DNA of 64,000 bases, from assembly GCA_029783825.1 (NCBI GenBank), contig JAREIK010001479.1:402102-466101 (forward strand), in the 5' to 3' direction. Shown one piece after another: positions 26,416-37,385 of the stretch. This stretch comes from Sapria himalayana. Its lineage: Eukaryota > Streptophyta > Magnoliopsida > Malpighiales > Rafflesiaceae. The notes beneath the pieces were generated by a model, which saw nothing but the letters and a program-made list of their open reading frames with translations, ran no database searches and was not told the origin of the DNA. Made by a program: the position numbers and the translations under genes. The first letter of the stretch is position 1. Every line of letters starts with the position of its first letter.

Positions 26416-26709
26416 TAGAGGTGTCAAATGGGCAGGGCTGGGCTAACTTGATTCATTTTTTGATGGTATGGCATGGCTTGAGAAGTGCCGGCCCGGCGCG
26501 GCCCATTGGCCCGGCTCATACTCGGGTCATGCCTGGACTTGCTGGCTTAGGTTAGGTCGTACATGAGGTTTTTAGCTAGATTTAAAAAAAAAATCAATTG
26601 GGTCCCCATACTGGTCTACCGTGTCGTCAGGCCTGGTCTACGGCACGGTTCAAAACCATGTCATGTTGTGTCGGGTCCTATGTAGTTCTCCACTTGTTTG
26701 ACACATTTA
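26416..26709. mobile_element. hAT family A MITE-size copy
   Basis: 294 bp, TAGAGGTGTCAAATGGGC at the left and TTTGACACATTTA at the right. It is flanked by GATAAACT (26408-26415) and GATAAAAT (26710-26717), an 8-bp target duplication with one mismatch. GC-rich (GCCCGGCGCGGCCC) and without coding capacity. It is the shortest delimited copy of family A in the window. Confidence 0.8.
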
Positions 26710-26717
26710 GATAAAAT

Positions 26718-27109
26718 AAATTTTCTTTCATGCAAAGAATCAAAACCTTATAGATTTAATTCTCTTATATGTTTCTAATTGATTAGTTTTATGAAATAAT
26801 ATTTCTATCTTCATTAAATATTTTATCATGCATTACTATTTAATCATTTTTTGGCTTATTATATATAGTACAGCTAAAACATATAATACTTCTTTATTTT
26901 CCTTGGATAGCCTATATATATCTTTCCCATTGTATCTGGTATATAATCTATTATAAAAATTATTATTTACTTTTTTTTCATCAATTTACTCTTGACTAGA
27001 AGACATAATAAAAACAAAATTTTAAACTAAAAGCTCGAATCAACAAATATGTATATAAGAATATTTCTAGAGAAACTTAAATAATATTTTACAACAATTC
27101 ATGATCTCG
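26718..27109. other. AT-rich spacer
   Basis: No feature seen between the two family A copies. Confidence 0.6.
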
Positions 27110-27117
27110 AATGAGTG

Positions 27118-30100
27118 TAGAGGTGTCAAATGGGCTCGGCTGTTTTTTTGAGCACGGGCATGCTTTCCTGCCGGGCCAGGCACGACACGGTTAATGTACC
27201 GTGCCGGACTGCCGGGCTCACTCGGGTCTTGCCTGGCAGTACAGGCCAATCCAGACCATACGGGCCTGTAAATTTTTTTTTAATTATTTTGTTTTAATTT
27301 TTACTTTATTTTATAAATTATTAAATTATATATAAAATTATAGATAATGTATATTTTTTTATAATGTAATATAAATAGTTATAAATTTTTAAATGAAAAA
27401 TTAAAATAAAAAAATAAATAAATCAATAAATTATGTTAAAAAAATTAAAAATTAAAAAAAACTTAAGCAAACCAAATGAAAAATGATCAATCAGCTATTA
27501 GATACCGAATGTTCGAACCAAACAAATTACAGTTTTAACGTGACCTATAAATAAAGCGTACAAAATAAAAAATAAAATATCGAAATTAAAAAACAATAGA
27601 TCATTATCAATCGTCAATCGGTATATCATGAGCATCATCAGCCGTAACATCAAGATCAGTATCATATGGATCATCATCATCAGTAATCAACTCCTCCGCC
27701 ATCGCAGTGGATGCAGCTGCAGTCCCAGTCCCAGTCCCAGCTCCAGTACGATCATGGATGTTAAACCTCGAATCCTCTCAATCCTTCAAACAAACAAAGA
27801 CTTCAACAATATCTGGACGTAATCTTGATCTCCTATTCGAAATCACATTCACTGCAATAGAAAAAGTAGATTTTGATGCTACGCTCGACACCGGAAGAGT
27901 CAGTAGATCTCGTGCCATCTTAGATAGCACGGGAAAGGTGAACTCATATGATTTCCACCACTGTAATATATCAAGATTCTTAGTATTAGAATGTGATAGG
28001 ATTGAGCAGTAATCGGTATCTAAGTACCGAGAAAGCTCGCTCCTATGTGATGGTCCACCCATATGTTTTTCCCTCGCTAGCTGAATGGAAAAATTCTCAT
28101 CTCTGAACAAGGTATCAATGTCCGTAATCACAGTCTCACCACCACCACTACCATACTTAGTATTGTAGTATGCGAACATGTCAGCCAACTTCTCGTGAAT
28201 AAACTCTTCAGATGGTTCTTCCAGGTTCATGCACGAGGAAATGTAAGTCAAGGTGTTTTCTACCCCTTTCACATTAACCTTAGGGTCCATGCATGCAGCG
28301 AGACAATAAAGAGATGGAACGGTGGACCACTACTTCAAGTACTTGGTTTCCATCTCTGCAACCATATGGCTAAGTGTCGGGTCAGCTCGATACTTCCTAA
28401 ACATGCTACTAATGTTGCATATGCACCGGAGTGCAATGTAAATGATGGGCATATAAACCGACGAACACATGTTCGTCGTGTCATAAAAAATCTTCAGTAA
28501 TTTCATAAATGAAATTCCTGAAGTCCAGTCAGTGGCGTCAATAATAAGTTTGTCACTTTTACTATTGACGTAGTTGGATATCACGTGTTCGTATCTAACA
28601 CATGATTCTAACATCAGGTACGTGTAATTCCAACGATATCTCACATCCAATTGGAATTTTTTCTTCTTTAGATTCGCAAATAAACAGAGACTGCCAAACT
28701 CTTGTTGATTGCGAGGAGTGCGAATATATTTTAGTGCATTACATATATTATCCAACGCGGGGGAACACACATTCATACCCGCTTCAACGATCAGGTTAAT
28801 CACGTGACACATGTATCTGACATGAAAGATCTCTCCTAATGGTGCATCTATAATATTCTTAACAAACATGTTGATCGCTACTTCATTATTAGATGCGTTA
28901 TCGAATGTGACACTAAAAATTTTATTTTGAATTTTATATTCCCTAAAGATTTTTATCATACACTCAAAAATGGCCGGACCATCATGAGGATGAAGAATTC
29001 AGAGAATCCTAAAATTTTTTTATTCATAGTCTAGTTAGAATTTACATAGTGGCTGGTGAGACATGTATAAGATGATTCATCGTGACTTGTTCAAATATCG
29101 GACGTCATGTATACCACTCTATTATATGTCATAAATTCATTAATTATTTTTTGTTTTTCTAACTTATATATTTTTAGTATGTCATTCCTAGATGTAGACC
29201 TATGAATCCTATGATATGCAGACTGAAAATATGTCTGCATGATGCGCACTACCTTTGAATCTTCTCAAAATCTTATCGGAAGACCTATCTATGTGATAAG
29301 TCTGGCCATGCCGTCCCTACCCAACTTGCTGGAGTATATGAAGGGAGTAAATTTTGAGACCGAATGCAATCTAGTCTCAAAAAATGCAGTGCCAAGTTGG
29401 GTTTGCCTAGGATCTAATGGACCATGTTTTTAGGTGCATAATTCGACATGCTTCTTAAGGTGCCTTGTCCCAAACGAACTCTTACATGTTAAAAGTCTCT
29501 ACAATATTTATACTATGTCATTTCTTTTTCTTTATCCCTAATATTTTTTTGTGTTGTGATTTTAAAATGAGTCCAAACTACAGAAGTCCTCCTAGTTTTT
29601 TGTTTTTTAGAACTTTGAGTTGAGACGACTGAAGAAATCAAAATTTCAGTAGCCTTAGACCTCTATGTAAGATTTTTATTTTCTAAATTTAAATATGTTT
29701 CATTAGTATTTGTCATTTTTTAGGATTTTTGTTATTCATAATAGTTATTTAGAAATTAGATGACTGATTTAAAATTTTTTATTTTTGGTCTAGAGAGGGA
29801 GAGAGTGAAAGTAAAAAAATATAAAATTAATTACCCGGTAAAAGCAATGAGGTCGGTCACGTGGATGGTGTACCACATTTAAGCTTAAAATTCAAAATTC
29901 AAGTTGAGATTTCCGAAAACCCAAGCTGATTGCTGAAATCCCGAGTCCCGAGAGAGAGGATCAAGATTTTTGAGAGAGAAAATGAGAGATTTGAGAGAAA
30001 AAATGTTTATGAAAAACATAAATGTTATAGAGAGGGGGGATAGAATTTATAGATTAAAAAAATATTTTTTTAGAAAATAATACTTTTTTTGATTTTTTTT

Positions 30101-30459
30101 TATTTTTTTAGGGGGCAGAATCATGAGGGCCGTTGGATTCTGCTTCTTAGCCATTGGGGGGTGGGGCGAATTGAGTCGGTTAGGGGGACCGAGGGTCGGG
30201 TCTGATTGGACCCGACCCGCGGCCTTTTTTGCTGGAGGGCCGATGCAAGGGGGACACCAGACACGGGACACCACACGGGACGAACCCGTGTCGGTGTGCT
30301 GTGCCACGGGAACCGAACCGTGCCGGGTCAGGCACGGCATGGCATGACTCATGTCTTACCCGGGCCCGGGCACAAGATTTTCTAGTGCTGGGCCCCCCCA
30401 GGCACGACCGAACCGTGCCTTGTGCCGGGCCAGCCCGACCGACCCGGTTGACACCTCTA
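27118..30459 (-). mobile_element. hAT family A element, best-preserved coding copy
   Basis: 3342 bp bounded by TAGAGGTGTCAAATGGGC and GTTGACACCTCTA. It is flanked by an exact 8-bp target duplication, AATGAGTG (27110-27117 and 30460-30467). GC-rich ends enclose a transposase read on the minus strand. The exact duplication suggests it is among the younger insertions here. A hairpin at 30186-30224 (arms GGGTCGGGTC / GACCCGACCC) is shared with the MITEs at 43479 and 53914, tying them to this coding subfamily. It stands in CLF intron 2, antisense to the gene. Confidence 0.92.
27612..29520 (-). pseudogene. hAT family A transposase, nearly complete but inactivated
   Basis: Minus-strand order. The BED zinc finger near 29510-29400 is damaged: the first Cys codon reads Tyr and the preceding Gln codon is a stop. 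The block TSDI.TSHDESSYTCLTSHYVNS follows near 29110-29040. The long open stretch 28959-28330 has TFDNASNNEVAINMF, RYMCHVINLIVEAGMN and IALRCICNISSMF. A single TAG in the same frame at about 28330 then separates it from 28290-27778. That part carries the dimerisation region: ELSRYLDTDYC, LDILQWWKSYEF, FPVLSKMARDLLTLPVSS, then RSRLRPDIVEVFVC. An acidic Asp-rich tail reaches about 27612 in another frame. Few lesions compared with sister copies. Confidence 0.85.
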
Positions 30460-30467
30460 AATGAGTG

Positions 30468-31515
30468 TCGTTCATTTGTGTCTATAATGCACCTGAAATA
30501 TGATCACATTTTGGGTGAGCCATGCCCAATAGTGAAAACTCTTATAAGGGCTAGTCACCTTGTAAATTCATATGTATTTGTCATATTCATAATTTGTACT
30601 CACATTTCAAATAAAAATATGCTTTTTTATCATGGACTCCTATATGTCTTCAAATAAGATGTGACTCAAATTGTATCATGCCTATAGCTCTTAATAACTT
30701 TTACCACACTATATAATGCACATGTCAATATGTGCTAAAATATTAATGAACGCAGCCAAAAGAAATTTTGAAATGAAAGTTTGTTTATAAACCATAACTT
30801 TTATTGATGCCACCAATTTGAATGTTTTTTTTTTCCAAATCAAAATATATGCTTTGTATGTAGTGGATTTTTAGGATATCATTGCATGATTTTGCATGCC
30901 TTCTAATATGTTTTAATTTTTAGGCAAATCAAAATATATGCCTTCTAATCAAAATTTCGCATGATTTTGAAATGAAAGACTTCTACCTTCGGATGTGTCT
31001 GAATTAGTTCGGGTCTTTCACCCGAATGAGAGTAACTTTTATTGCTATTAGTTACTCATTATTTTCCCATGTTATTCACCACTAACTCTGTTGGATTTCA
31101 TTCAATGGTATCAAACTCACTCATCAATCACTTAGTGTGATGATTGATCATAATTATGTACTCACACCTATGTAATGAGATGTCTATGTGCATATGCAAT
31201 GTAATATATTATTCTTGTCAATATCATGCCATATATGAATCATAATCATAAGCACATCTGCATCATGTACTTTGTCATGTATTATGCATAATTATATTTT
31301 ATGCATATAATTTTTAAATAATATTTAATTTCAATATATATTACAAGTCAATTCTATGATTATAAATTTATAATTTTTTCATGCATATAGAAATATTTGT
31401 ATTACATAAATATCATGTTAGAAAGATATGCATAACTATATAAGTTTATAATTTAATCAATTTTGCTTAATAATATTAGGTCACTCCCAAGTCTAAATTT
31501 GACTATAATATTGAT
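30468..31515. other. AT-rich intronic DNA
   Basis: No gene or element was recognised before the tandem repeat that begins near 31520. Confidence 0.55.
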
Positions 31516-32331
31516 TTTGTAAATGAGTTTTTTAAATGATATAATCTTATAAGTAATTGTTTCCCTATGTGTCTATTAATTAGAATTCTGAATTATTTCA
31601 TTTGGATCCATATAATTTAACTTACTATTAAAATCATGGAAACTATTTTTTTACTAGATACAAATTCAGTCTTGTTACCCAAATCTATAAATCAATACTT
31701 TTTGAGTTGAATTTGGTTTTTGGTTCATTCTAGATATTTATAGGCATATTTTTTAATTTTTATTTCCAATTAGAATCATCAAGATCGAAGATCTATCGGC
31801 TAAATTATGTGCAAAACAAAAACTTGGGTTTTAGGCTAGTTTTGATTGTCTTTCCTTTTTCCCTAAAACTTTTACTCATCTTTTTTTACATAATTCTAGT
31901 TTTTAATCTTGGATATTCTCAAAACAACTCAAAACATAACAAGCCAACTATACAAAGAGAAAGAGAAACAAATAATTGATATTAATACAATCCTTCCATA
32001 AATGTTCTGCTCATTGGGATGAAATTAAGCTTAGAGGTGTCAAGTGACCTAAATGTCTTTTAGGTTTTATAAGTAATTTTTCCCATACTTGTCTATTTTA
32101 ATTAGTTTTTTGAATTATCTTATTTAGATACATATAACTTAATTTGCAATTAAAATCATAGAAACAATTTCTATATTGGGGACAAATTCGGTCTTGTGAC
32201 CTAAATTCCTAAATTTAGATTCTCTATAAGTAGGATTTGGTTCTTGGTGCCTTCTAGATATTTATAGATGTTTTTAACCTTCTAATTCAATTTGAATTGT
32301 TCATATCAAAGATCCAAAGGCTAAGTTAAGG

Positions 32332-32803
32332 TAGAGGTCTCAAACAGGCCGGGCCGGCCCGGCACGAGGCACAACACGGGAAATTCCCGTGCCCGGGCTC
32401 TTCCCGTGTCCGACCACGGCACAATCGTGTCGTGTAGTGCCGAGGCCAACCGGGCCTCGTGCCGTGCTTGGCCCGGCACGGTACCGTGGCCCATTGGCAC
32501 TGTACCGTGCTTAATTTTTTTTTTAAAAATTAGGGTTACTGGGCGCCGAAACCCTAATTGTTTTTAAAATTAGGGTTTCGGGCGCGCCCAATTCCTAATT
32601 TTTTTTAGAATTAGGGTTTCGAGAGGGCCGAAACCCTAATTTTTTTTAATTTAGGGTTCGGCCCGACCGGGCCCAACCCGGCGAATCGTGCCGCGGGCTC
32701 GTGCCGGGCTGAACCCCCAAAAATCCGTGCCGGGACAGGCACGGTTACTGTTCCGTGCCGTGCCTGGCCCGGCCCGGCACGAAAGCCCGGCACGACACCT
32801 CTA
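32332..32803. mobile_element. hAT family A MITE inside the tandem repeat
   Basis: 472 bp, TAGAGGTCTCAAACAGGCC to CACGACACCTCTA, flanked by the exact duplication AGTTAAGG (32324-32331 and 32804-32811). Sister repeat units have one uninterrupted site at the equivalent place (GGCTAAATTATGTGC and GGCTAAGTTATAGC), which confirms the insertion. It contains two inverted pairs of AAACCCTAA words (32549-32639) between GC-rich arms rich in GGCACGG. No coding capacity. Confidence 0.93.
32549..32639. promoter_or_regulatory. cluster of four telobox (AAACCCTAA) motifs
   Basis: AAACCCTAA occurs at 32549-32557 and 32631-32639. Its reverse complement TTAGGGTTT is at 32570-32578 and 32611-32619. All four are perfect 9-mers within 91 bp, inside the MITE. 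Teloboxes are known in plants as binding sites of TRB and related factors that can recruit PRC2; here they lie in an intron of a PRC2 gene. Whether they are bound is unknown. Confidence 0.55.
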
Positions 32804-33544
32804 AGTTAAGGGCAAAACAAAAACTTGTGTTTTAGGGAAATTTTGATAGTGGTTCCCATAAAACTATTACATGTCCTTTTTTACATAATTTTAGTTTTTG
32901 ATCTTGTATATTCTCAAAATAACTTAAAACATAACAAACAAAATACACAAACACGAAGAGAAATAGACAATTGCTTCCAACAAAACCCTATCATGAATAT
33001 TTCAGTCCTTAGGATGAAATTAAACTCAAAGGTGTCAAGTGTCCAACATGTCTATTTTATGTCTTCTAAGTAATTGTTCTTCTAGATGTCTATTTTAATT
33101 AGAATTTTGAATTATTTTTTTTTGGATCCATATAACTTAACTTATAATAAAATTCATATAAACTATTTTTGTATTTGGGGACAAATTTGGTCGTGACTTA
33201 AATTTCTAAATCAATGCTATTTGAGTACGATTTGGTCCTTGGTATCTTCAAGATATTTGTAGACATATTTTTTAACTTTTATCTCCAATTACAATCATTC
33301 AGATTGAAGATTTGGAGGCTAAGTTATAGCAAAGCAAAAATTTGGGTTTTAGGAATATTATTACAATAATTCTTATAAAACAATTATGCATCATTTTTTA
33401 CATAAATTTTATCCTTATTTTTGGACATTCTCAAAATAATTCAAAATAAAATAAATCAAATACACAAAGATAAATTAGAAACATATTATTACTTTCAACA
33501 CAACCCTCCCATAAATATTTCAGCCCTTAGGATGAAATTAAGCT

Positions 33545-33731
33545 TAGAGGTGTCAAGATAGTCTGATGATCCAGACACAACACGAGGCATTGCTCGATTT
33601 AGTTGTGCAAGGCTATGCACGACATGATCAATAGTCATGCTTAGATCTTAGTTGTGTTGGCCCATAGCATAGTTCTTGTCATGTTGGGCTGGGGTTGAAT
33701 GTGTCGTGCTAGGCATGACCCAAGGAATGAC
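33545..33731. mobile_element. hAT family A left-end fragment
   Basis: It starts TAGAGGTGTCAAGATAG directly after the third tandem unit and has family A words (ACACAACACGAGGCA, GTGCTAGGCATGACCC). It stops near 33731 without a right terminus, so it is truncated. Confidence 0.55.
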
Positions 33732-34571
33732 TTTTTTTTAGCGATAAGTTTCCATTTTTAATGGTCACTTATTTGTTTCCTTTCGTTTTGTGCAAAAATC
33801 AATAGCAAACAAGATAGTGCCTATTATTGTTATGTTGGTTGTAATAATAAAAAATAATATTTTCATTATAATTTTGAGGCATTGGATAGTATTTGACGGC
33901 TTTTTTGTAGAAATTCGACATCTATTGGATTTCTATTCTAAAAATTAATAAAAAATATTTTTTTAATTGAAAAAAGCTTTTATAAATACCTTATTAATAT
34001 ATAATTTTTTTTATAGTTAATATGTTAACTTCACTTATCTTCTCTCCTCTCTTCATTTTTAAAAGAATATTGTATCTTGTTTTTGCCAATTTTTTAAAAT
34101 AAATGTATAATTTTAAGTTGGAGGAGCGTCGATGTAAGTTTTGTGATGAGCTGTGAACTTTTAGACATGAAAATATGATGTAGAAGTTGGAACATCCAAA
34201 GTATGCTATACACAAAATTAAGGTATATATTATGTTTATATTATATTTAAATTAATTACTTTTACTATGTAATTTTTAGATTAGTAAATAAATATTTAAA
34301 AAATAAAAAAAATACTACTCTTCTTCTTATAGTCTCTCCTACTTAAAATGTGATGAACAATGAATTTAATAAAAATGAATTAGATTTAGACATAAATAAG
34401 AATGACAACTTGATTTAATTTTAAAGGTTAAAGATCAAAACTAGATTTTTTATGAATCTTATGGTTTATATTTATTTGTCTAAAAAATCTAAAAATAAAT
34501 AAACTCATAATCTTTATGTTGTAAAATCTTAGGAGTGCCAAAGAAGATTTAGTATAATTTATATGTTGTAA

Positions 34572-34604
<33 letters not shown>

Positions 34605-34680
34605 AGAGTATTTGTAGTATTGATCAAATTAAGAGATATATTGATCAATACACTAAAAAATATGATATATTAGATCATAG
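33732..34680. other. AT-rich intronic DNA with an AT microsatellite
   Basis: No gene was recognised. An (AT)n run lies at about 34577-34605. Confidence 0.6.
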
Positions 34681-36080
34681 TAGAGGTGGAAAGTGGGCCG
34701 GGCGGCTTGACTATGTCACGAAGCTCGGCATGATCGAGCTGTGTCTGGCCTAGCATGACATGATCTAAAATTGTGTTTGGATCTAGGTTGTGCCAGCCCA
34801 AGGCACAACTCGTGCCGTGCTGGGCCAGGTGGTGCGTGATCTCATGTTAGGCTAGGCATGACTAGGGTGCCTAGTCTTTAGGCATGGTCCAATGGCATGG
34901 GTATCATGACCTGAGAACTATTGGTGTCGATGAAGAATTATTACAAGTACAAATATTATAAAAAAATATATCCATATAGGAGTGCATATGAGACTAGATA
35001 CCTAAAGAGGTATGCCAATCATTGCACCAAAAAATTTGGTACATTAGCTTTCAGGTAAATCCAATTTAACGGTGAGATCTTTGAGACTAAATCTAATATA
35101 ATTTTTTTGTTGATCATCTTCATGTATTACAATAAGTTAAGAAGAGAAGACATGATCAAATATATCATCATGATGAGTTTTTTGATTATATTTCTGAAAA
35201 ATCTTAGGATAATTAATATCATGCATGTCTATTTTTAGACTGCATATTATAAAATTCATAAGTCTACATGTAGGAACGACATATTAAAATATAATAAGTT
35301 ATAAAAATAAATTATAATTAATCAATTTAGGCAATATAATGACGTGATATCTGTGATGTCCGATATCTGAACTAGTCATGATAATCCATCTTTTGTACGA
35401 CTCACCGGTTACTATGTTGATTCTAAATGGATATTTAATAAAAAAATTTTAGGATTTTCAGAGATTTTTTATCCTTATGATGGTCGTATCATATATGAGT
35501 ACATAATGAGAATTTTTAGAGATTATCATATTCAAAATAAAATATTTAGTATCATATTTAATATCATATCTAATAATGGAGTTGCTATTTACATGTTTGT
35601 TAGGACTATTAGAGATATATTATAATGAGAGATTTTTCATGTTAGATGTATGCGTTACATCATTAACTTAATAGTATAAGCGGAGATGAATGTTATTTTG
35701 CTCATTTTAGAAGAAAATATGAAACTAAATATCATTAAATGCATTGCAGACAACAATAGTTTGATAGTATTTATTTATTTATGTGAGCCTAAAAAAGAAG
35801 AAATTTCTAACGGATGTGAAATATTATTGGAATTATATTTATCTAATGTTGAAGTTATGTATTAGATATGATTATGTGATATCAAACTATGGTAACAGTA
35901 AAAGTTATGAACTTATTATTGAAGACAAATTGAAATACATAATTTTATTTATTAAATTTTTAAAATTTTATATGATATGACTAATATGTATTTCACTATT
36001 TATACTATCATCACTTACATTGTATTCAAGTATATATGCAATATTAGTGGTATGTTTAAGAAGTTTAACAATGATCAACC
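34681..36080 (+). mobile_element. truncated hAT family A coding copy
   Basis: The left end TAGAGGTGGAAAGTGGGCCG is followed by the GC-rich arm (to about 34915). The decayed transposase then begins almost at once: BED remnant 34925-35045 (RYLKRYANHCTKK-like), SDI.TSHDNPS near 35365, SIIFNIISNNGVAIYMFVRT near 35548-35608, RCMRYIINLIV, and WNYIYLMLKLCIRYDYVISNYG (35828-35890). It stops near 36080 at a block equivalent to NISGMFRKF.DD. The leader is about 0.8 kb shorter than in 3949-7706 and no right terminus follows, so the 3' third is lost. Confidence 0.75.
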
Positions 36081-36316
36081 ATAGTATTTTTTAAGCATTT
36101 TTATGATCTTCCATAATTAGGTCATTCATTCCTTTTTTAAGAATCTAAATCTTTAAATCGTGCATAGATGGAAGTTTAAATTTGAGTCCAAAATTTGTAA
36201 CAATATCCATCATATGAATCTAATAAGGATCATTCACAATGTTGAATGTGAGACTTTTTGAATATATAAACCTATTAATTTTTATACACACTTTCTTTCT
36301 TCTTGTTTATATCTTG

Positions 36317-37204
36317 CTGTGTTGCACGGATACGGCTAGGGAGTGCCGTGTCCATGTATCGGACACGTGGACACGGCGACACGGGTCGGACAAGCGTCGG
36401 ATACGTTTCCGACCCGCCACCTGGCGTATCGGACACAAATCCGTATGCGATACGCCACGTGGCGTATCGGATACGCGTCGGAGACGTATCCGACGAGTTT
36501 TTCGGAAACAATCGTTTACCTCCAGACGCGTCGTTTACCTACCGACGCGTCGTCAGAGGGTTTCGGAAAATCGGGTGGAGGGGGGGAGGGGGTTTCGGGA
36601 GGGATTTTCGGGAGTGATTTTCGGGAGTGATTTTCGGGAGGGATTTTCGGGAGTGATTTTCGGGAGTGATTTTCGGGAGGGGGGTGGAGGGGGTTTCGGG
36701 AGGGATTTTCTGGAGGGTGGGAAAAAGGTTCTGGAGGGGGGAGGGGAGAGAGGGTGTTAGAGTTTTAATTTTTTTTTAAATTAATTTAAAAAAGAGAATT
36801 TTAAATTATTTTAAAATACTGTATTTTAAATTATTTTAAAATATTATATTTAAAATATATGTTAGAGAGAGTTAGAAGCTGTAACGGGAGGGGGCAGGGG
36901 TTAGAGGGCTTAAATATATATTTTTTATATTTTAATTATTATTGTTTGTTTAATATATATACAAAATATAATAAACAAATAATTTATTTTAATTTTATTT
37001 AAGCCCTCTAAATTTCTATTTATCAAAATATCTTAGCATTTTTTTTATTTATCTAAATTTCTGTTAATGGATAATATTTATATTTAATTTTTTTTTCATG
37101 CCGTGTCCTAGCCGTATCCGTATCCTAGTTTTTTGAAATTTGTCGTGTCCCCGTATCCTGCTGTGTCATATCCCCGTGTTCGTATCCGTGTCCGTGCAAC
37201 ATAT
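36317..37204. mobile_element. hAT family B non-autonomous element
   Basis: 888 bp with inverted ends (CTGTGTTGCACGGATACGG; other end read inward ATATGTTGCACGGACACGG). It is flanked by the exact 8-bp duplication ATATCTTG (36309-36316 and 37205-37212). GC-rich left arm with GTATCGGACACG words; interior with a 13-bp minisatellite. Its right ~170 bp (TTATCTAAATTTCTG, GGATAATATTTATATTTA, CCGTATCC.TGTCCGTG) match the 3' end of the DUF659 hAT remnant near 60925-61060. Its AT-rich interior near 36935 also matches 57787. It is thus a deletion derivative of that family. The overlapping Arg-rich open frames are artefacts of the GC-rich arm. Confidence 0.8.
36604..36681. repeat. 13-bp minisatellite
   Basis: Six contiguous 13-bp units ATTTTCGGGAG(T/G)G at 36604-36681. 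Looser copies lie on both sides, from about 36570 to 36740. Just before it, 36573-36592 is a G-run tract with four or more runs of three or more G. Confidence 0.93.
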
Positions 37205-37278
37205 ATATCTTGAATTAAAAGTATTTTGATGAGTTCATGAAGTGATATATTTATACATGGATCCTCTAGGAATAGGTT

Positions 37279-37384
37279 CTCCACTTCCACTTTCACTCCC
37301 ACTTCAACTCTCACTCTCACTCCTACTCTTACTCTCACTCCCACTCCCACTCCCACTCCTACTCTCATTCTCACTTTTACTCCC
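37279..37384. repeat. pyrimidine-rich CACTCY minisatellite
   Basis: Imperfect tandem hexamers (CACTCC, CACTCT, CACTTC, TACTCT). The opposite strand gives a spurious Val/Arg/Gly open frame. Confidence 0.9.
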
Positions 37385-37385
37385 T

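Larger units (their letters stand above)
31520..33540. repeat. three tandem copies of a ~0.5-kb repeat
   Basis: Three diverged head-to-tail units, roughly 31520-32027, 32028-33003 (including a 480-bp insertion with its duplication) and 33004-33538. Each carries in order: TAAGTAATT, GAATTATTT, GGATCCATATAACTTAAC-like, GACAAATT.GGTC, TCTAGATATTTATAG-like, GGCTAAGTTA, GCAAAACAAAAACTTG, TTACATAATTTTAGT, TATTCTCAAAA, AGGATGAAATTAA, then GAGGTGTCAAG at the junction. The repeated GAGGTGTCAAG resembles a family A terminus, so the units may derive from an old hAT element. No coding signal. Confidence 0.8.

Noticed and set aside
28195..28500. Plus-strand open frame of 101 codons, with others at 27707-28012 and 28602-28799
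   Set aside because: Shadows of the minus-strand hAT transposase.
32549..32639. Interstitial telomere tract
   Set aside because: Only single AAACCCTAA words in inverted pairs, not tandem TTTAGGG arrays; treated as teloboxes in a MITE.
36239..36760. Overlapping Arg/Gly-rich open frames on both strands
   Set aside because: They lie across the border and GC-rich arm of the family B element and its 13-bp minisatellite; no domain and no homologue pattern.
37108..37374. Minus-strand Val/Arg/Gly repeat frame
   Set aside because: Translated CACTCY minisatellite; no start context or family signature.
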